From contig JAUCFP010000006.1 in NCBI GenBank assembly GCA_030348385.1, positions 1,674,001-1,738,000 of the forward strand: a stretch of DNA of 64,000 nt, written 5' to 3'. The DNA is from Cytobacillus sp. NJ13 (GTDB taxonomy: Bacteria; Bacillota; Bacilli; Bacillales; Cytobacillaceae). Shown here piece after piece: positions 39,559-48,772 of this stretch. The notes under the pieces were generated by a model. That model was given only the letters and a program-made list of their open reading frames with translations, ran no database searches and had not been told where the DNA came from. Positions within the stretch are counted from its first letter, which is position 1. Each line of letters opens with the position of its first letter. A program made the translations under genes and the position numbers.

Positions 39559-40854
39559 TCATCTTAGTTTTTTTATTCGGTCGCTCTGGCTGATAATATC
39601 TGTAACCCTCACACCAAAGTTTTCATCAATGACAACCACTTCCCCCTGGGCGATTAATCGGCTATTCACCAGAATGTCAACAGGTTCACCAGCAAGTTTA
39701 TCCAGTTCAATAATCGATCCTGAAGACAGTTCAAGAATTTCCTTAACGGAACGTTTGGTTCTTCCGAGTTCGACCGTTACCTGAAGCGGTATGTCCAAAA
39801 GCATATCTAAATTCTTTGTTTCATGTTCCTGCATGTGGTATGGTTCAAAGCTCGAAAAGGCTGCAGGCTGTACATTCGGCTGCACTCCATTTGAATAAGA
39901 GCCTCCGAAATGCTGTGGACCGGATTGCTGTGCCTGGTTTTGAGCCGGTATATAGCTTTGAAGGTTTGATGCCTGATTCATAACCGGCTGTGAATATGCC
40001 GGCTGCTCTCCGGAATAACCTGTTTGAGTGTGTGGCTGGTCAAATCCGCTTGAGTGTCCTTCAGTTTTCTTATCAAACGAAAGATGGCTTTCCTGATAAT
40101 CGGGCTGTCTTTGCGCTGCTGGCTTCTCTTCTGAAACAGCGCTATCTGCTGGAAGCTCCTGACCAGGATTTAATAATTCATTTACTAGGCTTTTGCCAAA
40201 TTCCAGAGGAAGCAGCTGCATAATATTTGAGTCGATCAGACTTCCTATTTTTAATCGGAACGAAATCCTTATAAGCATGTCATCAGCAGGAACTCGATCA
40301 GCACCTTCTCCCTGCGGCAAATCAAGAATATCGATTGCAGGGGGTGAAATATCAACCTTTTTTCCAAAGATGGTTGACATCGAAGTTGCTGCAGAACCCA
40401 TCATCTGGTTCATTGCCTCCTGAACCGCGCTTAACTGAATTTCACCCATTAGATCAGCCGGGTTGGTTCCATCTCCCCCAAGCATCAAGTCAGCAATGAT
40501 GGCTGCATCCGACTGCTGAATTACAAGCAAATTGCTTCCGAAGAAACCTTCCGTATAATTCACCTGAATTGCTACATAAGGATGTGGGAATTCTTCAGCT
40601 AATTTCTGACGCAAAACAACTGAAACAGCTGGAGTTGTGATATCAACTTTCTGATTCAATAAAGTAGATAATGCTGTTGCAGAGCTCCCAAATGAGATAT
40701 TGCCGATTTCCCCTAACGCATCCTGCTCCATATGTGACAGATAATCTTCAGTTTGAAAAAATGCCTCATTATAACTTTCTGTTTCATCGCTGTCGTCAGC
40801 TGCTCCCCTTAACAGAGCATCAATTTCATCTTGCGAAAGCATATCATCACTCAT
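39559..40854 (-). CDS. fliY: Flagellar switch phosphatase FliY
   Basis: C-ring protein that combines a CheC-type CheY-P phosphatase with a FliN domain. 431 residues. N-terminal CheY-binding peptide DDMLSQDEIDALLRG (3-17). First active site LGEIGNISFGSSATALS (about 48-64) and second VQEAMNQMMGSAATSMS. A long Gln/Ser/Pro-rich linker spans about 240-335. The C-terminal FliN part is LDMLLDIPLQVTVELGRTKR to IISQSDRIKKL. Two ATGs in tandem (40857, 40854) follow GGGGGAG; 40854 is chosen. It overlaps the fliM end by 8 bp. Confidence 0.95.
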   Translation of the reverse strand: MSDDMLSQDEIDALLRGAADDSDETESYNEAFFQTEDYLSHMEQDALGEIGNISFGSSATALSTLLNQKVDITTPAVSVVLRQKLAEEFPHPYVAIQVNYTEGFFGSNLLVIQQSDAAIIADLMLGGDGTNPADLMGEIQLSAVQEAMNQMMGSAATSMSTIFGKKVDISPPAIDILDLPQGEGADRVPADDMLIRISFRLKIGSLIDSNIMQLLPLEFGKSLVNELLNPGQELPADSAVSEEKPAAQRQPDYQESHLSFDKKTEGHSSGFDQPHTQTGYSGEQPAYSQPVMNQASNLQSYIPAQNQAQQSGPQHFGGSYSNGVQPNVQPAAFSSFEPYHMQEHETKNLDMLLDIPLQVTVELGRTKRSVKEILELSSGSIIELDKLAGEPVDILVNSRLIAQGEVVVIDENFGVRVTDIISQSDRIKKLR

Positions 40855-41845
40855 CATCCTCATCTCCCCCTTTCACAGTGTCTAAAATTTGCACGGCCAT
40901 TTTTTTGTTCATTTTTCCTGGCTGTCCGATGAATTTTGGAATATTCCCGACTTTTACTGTGAGCGCCTGGTCAATCCCCTGATTTAACTCAATGACATCT
41001 CCAACATCAAGAGATAAGAAATCCTGAATGGCTATGTCGGAACTGCCGAGTTCACATATGACTGGAACTTCCGCTTTATGAATATTTCGTTCAAGCCGGG
41101 CAATGACCTCCGGCTCCCTTTCCTTTTTGTCCGTCTGCATCCAATAATGTACAGACAGCTTGGGAATAATGGGCTCGAGAACGACGTGAGGTATACATAT
41201 ATTAATCATCCCGCTCGTTTCCCCAATGGTCGTATTTAATGAAATAACTACGACTGTTTCATTTGGAGAGACCATTTGCAGAAATTGCGGATTCACCTCA
41301 AAATCAGCCAAAAGCGGATCAATATCCGCGATTGTGCTCCAGGCTTCCCTTAGGTTTTCAAATGCCCTTTCAAAAGTAGCAGACATGATTTTTGTTTCAA
41401 TTTCTGTTAAATTATCAACTTTATTTATGCTTGTCCCCCTGCCGCCCATCAGCCTGTCCATCATGGCATATGCGACATTTGGATTCACTTCCATTAGAAT
41501 TCTTCCATCCAGAGGCGGCACTTCAATTACATTAAGTATTGTCATTTTCGGGATGGACCGGATAAATTCCTCATATGGTATCTGATCTGCAGAAGCAACC
41601 GATATCTGCACATATGTCCTCAGCTGGGCAGAAAAAAAGGTGGTTAAGAGCCTGGCAAAATTCTCGTGTATTCTTGTTAAACTGCGAATTTGATCTTTTG
41701 AGAATCTTAATGCTCTCTTAAAATCATAAACTTTTACTTTTTTCTCTGTTTGTTCTTTTTTCAGTTCATCTGCATCCATTTCTCCGGTAGATAGAGCGGA
41801 AAGCAGTGCATCAATCTCGCTTTGCGATAAAACCTCACCTGACAT
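40847..41845 (-). CDS. fliM: Flagellar motor switch protein FliM
   Basis: C-ring protein that binds CheY-P and sets rotation direction. 332 residues: N-terminal CheY-binding helix EVLSQSEIDALLSALS (4-19), central CheC-like domain (SLTRIHENFARLLTTFFSAQ, LMEVNPNVAYAMMDRLMGGR), and a C-terminal FliN-like domain (SDIAIQDFLSLDVGDVIELN). The ATG at 41845 follows GGAGGTGA. Order fliL-fliM-fliY is as in B. subtilis. Confidence 0.97.
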   Translation of the reverse strand: MSGEVLSQSEIDALLSALSTGEMDADELKKEQTEKKVKVYDFKRALRFSKDQIRSLTRIHENFARLLTTFFSAQLRTYVQISVASADQIPYEEFIRSIPKMTILNVIEVPPLDGRILMEVNPNVAYAMMDRLMGGRGTSINKVDNLTEIETKIMSATFERAFENLREAWSTIADIDPLLADFEVNPQFLQMVSPNETVVVISLNTTIGETSGMINICIPHVVLEPIIPKLSVHYWMQTDKKEREPEVIARLERNIHKAEVPVICELGSSDIAIQDFLSLDVGDVIELNQGIDQALTVKVGNIPKFIGQPGKMNKKMAVQILDTVKGGDEDDE

Positions 41846-41885
41846 GAATCCTCACCTCCATCTATTGCAGTTAGTTAATTGGTTA

Positions 41886-42314
41886 TCACTGGAGGAGAGA
41901 TTCAGTAATGTACACCTGAACGATCTTTCCTTCTTGCATTAAACCGTTTATCTTGGTTTTCAAATCTTCCTGCAGCTTGATTTGGCCTTCTTTCCCCTGT
42001 ATATCCTCTGCTTTCATTTCAGACAATTCCTGAATGATGAGATTTTTCACCTGAAAATCTCTTTTCTGTAATTCCTCTTTAGCTTTTTTGTTTTCAGTCT
42101 GGATTTTAAAAGATATCCTGATATAATCATCACTCGCTAAATTGGCTGTAACTTGCGGGATATCAACAGAGGCCTCCAGCACTTCATCAATGGTTGGCTC
42201 TTTTGTTTCATCATCACCCGAAAATTTCATTACAATCACCAGGGCAATAGCTCCTACAAGTGTGATCGCTACAAGCATCATTAACATTATCATTAACAGC
42301 TTATTGTTCTTCAT
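41886..42314 (-). CDS. fliL: Flagellar basal-body protein FliL
   Basis: Single-pass membrane protein that surrounds and supports stator units. 142 residues from [20 protein letters not shown]: one membrane helix (about 5-30), an acidic linker, then a periplasmic-side stomatin-like domain ([39 protein letters not shown]). The ATG two codons upstream is too close to the SD (GGAGG), so 42314 is chosen. It overlaps swrD by 14 bp. Confidence 0.93.
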   Translation of the reverse strand: MKNNKLLMIMLMMLVAITLVGAIALVIVMKFSGDDETKEPTIDEVLEASVDIPQVTANLASDDYIRISFKIQTENKKAKEELQKRDFQVKNLIIQELSEMKAEDIQGKEGQIKLQEDLKTKINGLMQEGKIVQVYITESLLQ

Positions 42315-42525
42315 TTTCATTTCCCTCCGCCAGCTGCTGCCCCAGAAGATTAACAGATTGATAGAATCCTAAAATCGATTGCATGACTTGATTTTCAGAT
42401 TCCTTTACAACATACTTCTTTCCATTAGTGAGCGTAATCGTCGTATCTGGAAAAGACTCTACTGTTTCTATGTACAAAGCATTTAATACAAAAGATTTGC
42501 CGTTCAGGCGAGATACTTTAATCAA
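42301..42525 (-). CDS. swrD: FlbD-family motility protein SwrD
   Basis: 74 residues ([40 protein letters not shown]), the FlbD family. In B. subtilis SwrD (YlzI) raises flagellar motor power and is needed for swarming. The start is TTG at 42525; an in-frame TGA two codons upstream rules out other starts. There is no classical SD at normal distance: GGAGG is 30 nt upstream, in the loop of an 8-bp hairpin. It overlaps fliL. Confidence 0.88.
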   Translation of the reverse strand: MIKVSRLNGKSFVLNALYIETVESFPDTTITLTNGKKYVVKESENQVMQSILGFYQSVNLLGQQLAEGNENEEQ

Positions 42526-42534
42526 TGTTCATTT

Positions 42535-42567
42535 TCAGGGCTAAAGATCCTGTGCCTCCAGCCCTGA
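42535..42567 (-). promoter_or_regulatory. Hairpin before the swrD TTG start, SD-like GGAGG in the loop
   Basis: TCAGGGCT (42535-42542) and AGCCCTGA (42560-42567) are a perfect 8-bp inverted repeat with a 17-nt loop. On the minus strand the loop begins GGAGGCACAGG, and the stem ends 9 nt before the TTG. There is no T-run, so it is not a terminator. Confidence 0.6.
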
Positions 42568-42579
42568 CCCTCCTTTAGA

Positions 42580-43386
42580 TTATCGTTTTAAATTAACAAG
42601 CTCCTGCAGGATTTCATCTGATGTTGTAATGATCCGTGTGTTTGCCTGAAACCCGCGCTGTGCTGTAATCATTTCAGTGAATTCCTCTGATAGGTCTACG
42701 TTGGACATTTCCAGGGTCCCAGAAACCAGTACTCCTGCACCGTCTTCTCCAGGGGTTAATGGGACTGCATCGCCTGAGTTTACAGTGTCCTTATATAGAT
42801 TGTCTCCAATTTTTTCAAGACCTCCATTATTATTAAAGCGTGCTATTCCAATTGGTCCGGCAGACTGCAGTGTATCGTTCCCGTCTATTAAGAAGTTTAT
42901 AGTTCCGTCATTCGATATACTTAAGCTCTTAATAACGGTAGCATCCCCACCGTTTAATTGGATAGCTGCCCCATCAGCTCCTTTTACTTTATCTCCTGAT
43001 GCCGTAACGAGATTAGCATCATCATCAAGATACAGATTTCCAGCGCGGGTATAATAGGTGTTATTCCCTCGCTGAACCATCAAGTAGCCATCCCCTTGAA
43101 TCCCTATATCCAATACACGGCCAGTGGTTTGCAGACTCCCCTGTGTATCAATTGTATCTATAGAGGATAATTGCGAACCAAGACCTACCTGCTTGGGATT
43201 TATACCGCCCGAGTTATCTCCACTTCCTGTTGCACCTGAAATAGTCTGACTTACCATATCTTTAAAATTCACGCGACCTTTTTTATATCCAAATGTATTT
43301 ACATTTGCAATATTATTCCCAATAACATCCAGCTTTGTCTGGAAGTTTTTCATCCCGCTTATACCTGAATACATTGAACGTAGCAT
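42580..43386 (-). CDS. flgE: Flagellar hook protein FlgE (FlgG-like short form)
   Basis: Builds the hook outside the cell. 268 residues with the conserved N-terminus MLRSMYSGISGMKNFQTKLD then VIGNNIANVNTFGYKKGRVN, and the C-terminus SNVDLSEEFTEMITAQRGFQ to EILQELVNLKR. It resembles FlgG in length, and the B. subtilis homologue was long called FlgG before it was shown to be the hook protein. The ATG at 43386 follows GAGAGGAG. Neighbours flgD and fliK (hook cap and ruler) fit the hook assignment. Confidence 0.95.
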   Translation of the reverse strand: MLRSMYSGISGMKNFQTKLDVIGNNIANVNTFGYKKGRVNFKDMVSQTISGATGSGDNSGGINPKQVGLGSQLSSIDTIDTQGSLQTTGRVLDIGIQGDGYLMVQRGNNTYYTRAGNLYLDDDANLVTASGDKVKGADGAAIQLNGGDATVIKSLSISNDGTINFLIDGNDTLQSAGPIGIARFNNNGGLEKIGDNLYKDTVNSGDAVPLTPGEDGAGVLVSGTLEMSNVDLSEEFTEMITAQRGFQANTRIITTSDEILQELVNLKR

Positions 43387-43463
43387 TAATTTTGCTCCTC
43401 TCTTTTATGCTGCTTCTGTCAGTCGGCAGCTAAGGCTTCCTTAAAAAGGTCCAGCCATTGTTT

Positions 43464-43853
43464 TTATTGATCCAGAATTATAGTTCCATCAATATTAGTG
43501 AATATTTGTGTTCGAGATTCTTTACGATCCATCGCAGTGATTACTGTATTATTCTTAACACTGACTACAAGTGCTGCGTTATCGAGCAATACCAAGGATT
43601 CTTTAACACCCATTTCCTTGGCTTCCTGTAACTTATCTTCAATTTGCTTCCACCGCTCTGCACTTATATGTATACCTCTCTGTTCAAGCCGCTGCTTTGC
43701 ATGTTTGCTGACAATTAAATTGCCTTCAGTCTGCAAGGCTGTTTGGAGGTGGGCAGAGAATTTAGTATGTGATTGCTTAGAAGTTTGAACTGCATTCCCT
43801 TTTGGTGTAATTACCGGCTGGGTGTGGATCGGACGAAAAATAAGTTTATCCAC
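43464..43853 (-). CDS. TIGR02530-type flagellar operon protein
   Basis: 129 residues, soluble. It has the recognisable core IVSKHAKQRLEQRGIHISAE, LVLLDNAALVVSVKNNTVIT and TAMDRKESRTQIFTNIDGTI, as in the family often named flagellar operon protein TIGR02530, found between flgD and flgE in Firmicutes and spirochaetes. Its function is unknown to me; position suggests hook assembly. The start is GTG at 43853 with AAGGAAG about 8 nt upstream. It lies 14 bp after flgD. I recall no equivalent in this position in B. subtilis. Confidence 0.85.
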   Translation of the reverse strand: MDKLIFRPIHTQPVITPKGNAVQTSKQSHTKFSAHLQTALQTEGNLIVSKHAKQRLEQRGIHISAERWKQIEDKLQEAKEMGVKESLVLLDNAALVVSVKNNTVITAMDRKESRTQIFTNIDGTIILDQ

Positions 43854-43867
43854 CCACTCACTTCCTT

Positions 43868-44320
43868 TTATTCATTTAGTTGAGAAATATTTGCAGGTTC
43901 AAGCTTCGTTCCATCATCCAAAATAAATACTGCTGAATTATTCTTATATTGGATAGAAACTACTCTTCCAGTTCCTTCTTCAATAATTGGATCCTGGTTT
44001 GGTTCACTTGATTCAGTCAATTTATGCCAGGTGACATTTTTGCCTAAAAAGTTATTGTAAGTCATTAGCTGGTTCTGCTCCTGAAAAGCCAATAATTTCT
44101 CCATCGTCTTATTCATATTAGTCATCTGCTCCAAAGACGAAAAGGTTGCCATCTGCGCAATAAAGTCCTTGTCCTGCATAGGATTCATTGGATCCTGGTT
44201 TTGCAGCTGTGTCATTAGAATCTTAAGAAAATCATCTTTGCCTAATATATCTGAGCCGGTTTTTCGAGTTTGGCTTTGGTAGTTTGATAGCATTAGGGAA
44301 GAATCTATTATGTTTGCCAA
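43868..44320 (-). CDS. flgD: Flagellar hook assembly protein (hook cap) FlgD
   Basis: Scaffold at the hook tip that lets FlgE polymerise. 150 residues, the short Bacillus form; the signature is [20 protein letters not shown] followed by [20 protein letters not shown]. The C-terminal half is a small beta domain ([20 protein letters not shown]). The start is TTG at 44320 with GGAG 9 nt upstream. It follows fliK by 12 bp. Confidence 0.95.
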   Translation of the reverse strand: MANIIDSSLMLSNYQSQTRKTGSDILGKDDFLKILMTQLQNQDPMNPMQDKDFIAQMATFSSLEQMTNMNKTMEKLLAFQEQNQLMTYNNFLGKNVTWHKLTESSEPNQDPIIEEGTGRVVSIQYKNNSAVFILDDGTKLEPANISQLNE

Positions 44321-44332
44321 TTACTATCACTC

Positions 44333-45586
44333 CTATGCTTCTGTATTAAGAAGAGCTTCTTCAAACGAGCTGTTAAATTCTCTCTCAGGCTGCGGATTAT
44401 TTTCATCCTTGTTCTGCTGCTGCCTCTGTTCCTGCTGCTGGGGATCCCTGTTAAAGGAGCGATCCTGCTGCGTCATTTGCTGAGAGATTTCAATTCTCTC
44501 AATCTGAATGTTTTGTGAACTGAAGGCCTGCTTTAGACCATTTATATGTGAATCAAGAATTTCTTTGGCTGAGCCAGTTGATGTAAGTATCCTGGCAATC
44601 ATCGCAGATTCCTTTTGAATAAGCTCTATGCGCAGCGCTCCAAGATGGTCGGGATTCAGCTTGATAAATAACTTTTGTGTTCCTCCCGTTTTGAGAAAGC
44701 TGCTCTTGGATAAAATGTTTTCAAATTGCTGCATAAGCTGATCTGCGCTTACTGTCCTTCCCAGCGGATTCAGCAGAGCCATCTGCTCCGATTTTGAGAA
44801 TGATTGAAACTGAATAAATCCCTGCAAACCAGTTTCTGCTCTGTTATTGATTTTAGAGGCTGCCTGACTCGAGATTTCATTAGCAGAGTTATTTTGTTGG
44901 TTTATAGTGTTTAATTCCTTTGCTAGCGGGGTAAAAACTTTTTGTATAATACTGCCTTTATCAACAGAAATACTGTTTATTAGCCCCTCAACTTTTACTT
45001 GTACATGATTTAGAAATTCCTTCAGATTTATTTTGCTGCTGAAAAAATCCTTCTTTGCAGACAGAATGTCATACAATTTCAAAGCTTTTAATGCTCCGAT
45101 AGTATCTTTACCCTGAAGGATCATACCTTCTTTATGATCAAAATTTGAGATTGCTGAAATTAATAATTGGATTTTGTCAACATCTTCTAAATCTTCTATA
45201 GAATATACATCTTCAAGCTTTACACCTGGCAGAACCTGGTCAATAAAACCCTCTAGCATCTGCACCAATTCTTCCTGTGAAAGATTCAGCTGCTCTGAAA
45301 TGACCTCTATGATGTCAGTTTCTGTTTGAAAGGAAATCTTCTCCAGCAGCTCTCTTCCGTTTTCTAATTCGGTGATCTCACTCACTTTAAGAAACTCCAT
45401 TATTTCTTTTAACTGTTCGTTCTTCTCCCCATCAGCTGCTGCAGGTAAGCTTTCTGCTTGCCGTTTGGCGGTACCGGTTAAAGCAAAGAAGAGACTTCCA
45501 AAACCAGTGCTGCCTGTATCTTGCAGAGATATTTTATCTTCGGATGAATATTGTGACTGAATAAATCCTAATCCTCCAATTTGCAC
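44333..45586 (-). CDS. fliK: Flagellar hook-length control protein FliK
   Basis: Secreted molecular ruler that makes FlhB switch export specificity. 417 residues. The N-terminal two thirds are poorly conserved and hydrophilic. The C-terminal Flg_hook domain is clear: LFIKLNPDHLGALRIELIQK followed by AMIARILTSTGSAKEILDSH and QNIQIERIEI. The tail is very Gln-rich (about 370-405). The start is GTG at 45586 with GGAGGTGA. Placed between motE and flgD, as expected. Confidence 0.93.
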   Translation of the reverse strand: MQIGGLGFIQSQYSSEDKISLQDTGSTGFGSLFFALTGTAKRQAESLPAAADGEKNEQLKEIMEFLKVSEITELENGRELLEKISFQTETDIIEVISEQLNLSQEELVQMLEGFIDQVLPGVKLEDVYSIEDLEDVDKIQLLISAISNFDHKEGMILQGKDTIGALKALKLYDILSAKKDFFSSKINLKEFLNHVQVKVEGLINSISVDKGSIIQKVFTPLAKELNTINQQNNSANEISSQAASKINNRAETGLQGFIQFQSFSKSEQMALLNPLGRTVSADQLMQQFENILSKSSFLKTGGTQKLFIKLNPDHLGALRIELIQKESAMIARILTSTGSAKEILDSHINGLKQAFSSQNIQIERIEISQQMTQQDRSFNRDPQQQEQRQQQNKDENNPQPEREFNSSFEEALLNTEA

Positions 45587-45615
45587 TTAGTTTCACCTCC
45601 TCTCAAAACTTGGTG

Positions 45616-46227
45616 TTAATCATCCGATCCGCTTTTTTCTTTGGCTGCGGTCAGGAGTGCTGTATACCGTGCGGCATCTTCCGGGTTCATCTTCTCCATA
45701 ATGGCAGCCAGCGCGTCAGAATTAACATTTGATAATATTTTTACAGCTTCCTCATCCTTCATCTCAGTTAAAATGGGTGCTGCTTTTTTAGCGGAAATAT
45801 TTTCATAGGTCTTTACGATATCTTTAAATGCCCGCTTGTTTTCTTCCTTTATAGCCGTTAGCTCGCTGATTTCGTCTTCCAGCCTCTGCTTTTCAAGACC
45901 TGCTCTCTCAATTTCCAAGTCTTTGCTGTCAAGCTGGCTTTCCAGCTGAGATATCCTTACTTCACGATCTTTAACTTCTGCCTGCAGTCCGATAAGCTGC
46001 TCCTCCATCACTTCCTGTGAACGGGAGTTTTTCTCATCAAAAATGGCAGCTAAAAATGGCACCTTTTGGCTATATTCTCTGGCTGTTTCAAAAATGTTGT
46101 TTCCTGATAATGTGAAAACGAGCAGGGCTACAGTTATTCCAAAAAGGATCGGGATCAAGAAAGCGAATATAAACCATTGAAACCTGCTTGTTTTGGGTGT
46201 CTCTTGTTCTTCTGGCATTCTTTCCAT
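45616..46227 (-). CDS. ylxF: MotE/YlxF family flagellar protein (MgtE-N-like)
   Basis: 203 residues: one N-terminal membrane helix (WFIFAFLIPILFGITVALLV, about 18-37), an outward coiled coil (about 70-130, QLESQLDSKDLEIERAGLEK), and a C-terminal helical domain like MgtE-N/FliG repeats (AAPILTEMKDEEAVKILSNV, AAIMEKMNPEDAARYTALL). Homologues at this site are called YlxF in Bacillus and MotE in other bacteria, where MotE acts with MotC; the role in Bacillus is not settled. It starts 8 bp after fliJ. Confidence 0.87.
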   Translation of the reverse strand: MERMPEEQETPKTSRFQWFIFAFLIPILFGITVALLVFTLSGNNIFETAREYSQKVPFLAAIFDEKNSRSQEVMEEQLIGLQAEVKDREVRISQLESQLDSKDLEIERAGLEKQRLEDEISELTAIKEENKRAFKDIVKTYENISAKKAAPILTEMKDEEAVKILSNVNSDALAAIMEKMNPEDAARYTALLTAAKEKSGSDD

Positions 46228-46235
46228 TTAACCAC

Positions 46236-46679
46236 CTAATTTCCTCGATTCATATACAGCTGAATCGAGATATCATCCATTTGCCTTCCTTCTGCTTGCT
46301 TCATGCTTTCCAAAAAGCCAGCTAAATCTTTTTCCTGCATTTTTTCATATTTCTTTACTTCAATATTCTTTTCCATTAGTTTTTCCTGCTGGAAATTCAT
46401 TTGAGTACGTGCATTGGCGACCATCTTTTGATAATGGTCAATTGTCTTCTCAAGGCTGCTCACAAAATGCTGATGATGCCTGATTTCCTGAACCGGAAGA
46501 CCTTCAGCCAGCCTTGATTGCTGATATTCTTCCAGATCTTCTTTCTTTTTGAGAAGTTCGTACAGTTTCCTGGCAGTTTCTTCAAATCGTTTGACAGCCT
46601 GATTGTATACATCAATCGCCTGATCTTTTTCTCTTTCTTTTATCTTCAGGATTTTATTGAACTTAAATTGATACTGCAA
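46236..46679 (-). CDS. fliJ: Flagellar export chaperone FliJ
   Basis: Coiled-coil stalk of the export ATPase; links FliI to FlhA and escorts substrates. 147 residues, almost entirely helical and charged: MQYQFKFNKILKIKEREKDQ, LEEYQQSRLAEGLPVQEIRH, NARTQMNFQQEKLMEKN. The start is TTG at 46679, with GGGG of AAAAGGGG as SD. It starts 3 bp after the fliI stop. Confidence 0.92.
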   Translation of the reverse strand: MQYQFKFNKILKIKEREKDQAIDVYNQAVKRFEETARKLYELLKKKEDLEEYQQSRLAEGLPVQEIRHHQHFVSSLEKTIDHYQKMVANARTQMNFQQEKLMEKNIEVKKYEKMQEKDLAGFLESMKQAEGRQMDDISIQLYMNRGN

Positions 46680-46682
46680 TTT

Positions 46683-47999
46683 TTATTCCCCTTTTCCAGC
46701 TAATCCTTTTAATTGTCCAATGCTTTCCAAGATAGAAATTTTTTCATTCGTTTCCTGTTTCAAGAAAGAGATAATCGAAGGATATAATCGAATGGCTTCG
46801 TCTATTTCTATCGATGACCCGCGCTTATAAGCTCCAATATTAATTAAATCCTCTGCATTAATATATGTGCTCAGCATTTCCCTTACTTTTTCAGCTGATT
46901 TTATATGGGAGGCATCTGCAATATGGTTCATAACCCGGCTTACACTTTTCAGGACATTTATAGCCGGATATTGTCCTTTGTTCGCTAATGTACGATCCAG
47001 AACAAAGTGTCCATCCAGTATTCCCCTGACTGTATCAGCGATTGGTTCATTCATGTCATCACCGTCGACCAATACGGTATAAAATGCAGTTATAGAGCCA
47101 TATTCGTTTGTTCCTGTTCTTTCAAGCAGCTTAGGAAGGACCGCGAAAACAGAAGGCGTATACCCTTTTGTTGTTGGCGGTTCACCGACTGCGAGGCCGA
47201 CTTCCCTCTGGGCCATAGCCACCCGGGTTACTGAATCCATCATTAACATGACATTTAAGCCTTTGTCCCTGAAATACTCAGCAATTGCTGTGGCCGTGTA
47301 TGCCCCTTTAATTCTCATGAGTGCCGGCTGGTCTGACGTAGCTACAACTACGATGGATCTCTTCAAACCTTCCGGTCCGAGGTCCCTCTCAATAAACTCC
47401 CTTACCTCTCTGCCCCTCTCGCCAATAAGAGCGATCACATTTAAATCTGCATTGGTATTCCGGGCTATCATTCCAAGAAGTGTACTTTTCCCTACACCGC
47501 TTCCGGCAAATATCCCGACCCGCTGCCCGTTTCCTACTGTCAGCAGGCTGTCGATCATCCTTACTCCTACTTCAATAGGTTCTGAGATTGGCGGCCTTTT
47601 CAGCGGATTAGGAGGCGTTTGTTCAGTTAGGACTGGCGTCAAACCCTTTGGCAAATTCGCCTCATCGAGAGGCTGTCCCAGTGAGTCTATTGCCTGTCCA
47701 ATAAGAGCTGGACCAATTTTCACCTCAAGAGGTCTAGATGTTGTCTCGACAAGAGAGCCTGGTGAAATATCCTGTACATCTGTAAAAGGCATAAGAATCA
47801 CATTCTCATTCTTAAAGCCGACTACTTCCGCCTGGATCCTTCTTGTGCGTCCTTTGCCTATATGAATAATGCATACATCCCCAATAGAACTTTCCGGGCC
47901 CTGAGACTCAATCATCAAACCGACTACTCTTTTTACTCTTCCAAAACGCTTAAAGCTATCAATTTTATCCACCTCATTGATCAGCTGTTCAAGTTTCAA
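46683..47999 (-). CDS. fliI: Flagellar export ATPase FliI
   Basis: F1-beta-like ATPase of the flagellar type III exporter. 438 residues. Walker A GIFAGSGVGKSTLLGMIAR (about 165-183), Walker B LNVMLMMDSVTRVAMAQREV, and GLAVGEPPTTKGYTPSVFAV typical of type III ATPases. The start is TTG at 47999; it overlaps the fliH stop (TTGA), with GGAGAG upstream. FliH regulates it and FliJ is its stalk; both flank it. Confidence 0.97.
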   Translation of the reverse strand: MKLEQLINEVDKIDSFKRFGRVKRVVGLMIESQGPESSIGDVCIIHIGKGRTRRIQAEVVGFKNENVILMPFTDVQDISPGSLVETTSRPLEVKIGPALIGQAIDSLGQPLDEANLPKGLTPVLTEQTPPNPLKRPPISEPIEVGVRMIDSLLTVGNGQRVGIFAGSGVGKSTLLGMIARNTNADLNVIALIGERGREVREFIERDLGPEGLKRSIVVVATSDQPALMRIKGAYTATAIAEYFRDKGLNVMLMMDSVTRVAMAQREVGLAVGEPPTTKGYTPSVFAVLPKLLERTGTNEYGSITAFYTVLVDGDDMNEPIADTVRGILDGHFVLDRTLANKGQYPAINVLKSVSRVMNHIADASHIKSAEKVREMLSTYINAEDLINIGAYKRGSSIEIDEAIRLYPSIISFLKQETNEKISILESIGQLKGLAGKGE

Positions 48000-48772
48000 T
48001 TTGGCTCACTCTCCAGCATCTCAAAGAGTTTTCTTTTTATTTCTTCAAGCTGGCTGTCAACACTGGCTTCAATTCGTCCATTTCCTGATTCAATTATGCA
48101 GCTTGTATCGCTTAGTTCTTCATCTGGATAAATATATAAATCTGTCTCTTTTGGAAATACCCGGATTAGTTCATCCTTATGGGATAGAATCAAATCATAA
48201 TGCATAGGGTGTACATGGAGCTGAATCTCAGTGTACTCTCTCGCTTCCTTTAGTGCTCTTTTTACAATGGAAAGGAATTGGTCACTATTTTGATCAAGCA
48301 CTTCTCCAAGAATTTTTCCTGCAACCTTTAATCCCAAATTTAGAATGGTCTGTTCTGATGATTCGATATGCTGCTGGTAATCATGTTTGGCTGAGTTTAC
48401 AACTTCTCTTGCCATATGGATCAGTTCACTGTATTCCCGGAGACCGCTTTGTCTGCCTTCATCAGCGCCAGCAGCAAATCCTTCAGAGCGGGCTTCCTCA
48501 AGAACCTTTTGTTTTTCCTGTTTCAGCGCTTCGAGCTGCTCGTCCATTTGCCGAGTTTTATTTTCTGAATCTATTCTCGCAGCATTTACAATCCTCTCAG
48601 CTTCCTCACGGGCACTGTTCAGCATGGCTTGAAGCTCTACATCTGTTCTAGCCGCGTTTTGCTCAGATGCATCTTCAATATGGTTTAAATTGCATTGCAG
48701 CAGTCTGATAGAAATGACTTTCTTTTCTTCTTTTGGCACTGCGGAAGAATATGATTTAATAAGCCTAGACAA
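47996..48772 (-). CDS. fliH: Flagellar export ATPase regulator FliH
   Basis: Binds FliI and anchors it to the C-ring. The chosen form has 258 residues from MSRLIKSYSSAVPKEEKKV (TTG start). A long coiled coil (about 60-150; ARREEAERI-like SAREEAERIVNAARIDSEN) is followed by a V-type-ATPase-subunit-E-like C-terminal domain (LQVHV-like IQLHVHPMHYDLI, IIESGNGRIEASVDSQLEEI). An ATG three codons upstream (48781) lies only 2 nt from GGAGG; the TTG at 48772 has better spacing. Either overlaps the fliG end. Confidence 0.9.
   Translation of the reverse strand: MSRLIKSYSSAVPKEEKKVISIRLLQCNLNHIEDASEQNAARTDVELQAMLNSAREEAERIVNAARIDSENKTRQMDEQLEALKQEKQKVLEEARSEGFAAGADEGRQSGLREYSELIHMAREVVNSAKHDYQQHIESSEQTILNLGLKVAGKILGEVLDQNSDQFLSIVKRALKEAREYTEIQLHVHPMHYDLILSHKDELIRVFPKETDLYIYPDEELSDTSCIIESGNGRIEASVDSQLEEIKRKLFEMLESEPN

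Noticed and set aside
42580..43386. Distal rod protein FlgG instead of hook protein
   Set aside because: Length resembles FlgG, but position after flgD/fliK and similarity to B. subtilis FlgE favour the hook protein.
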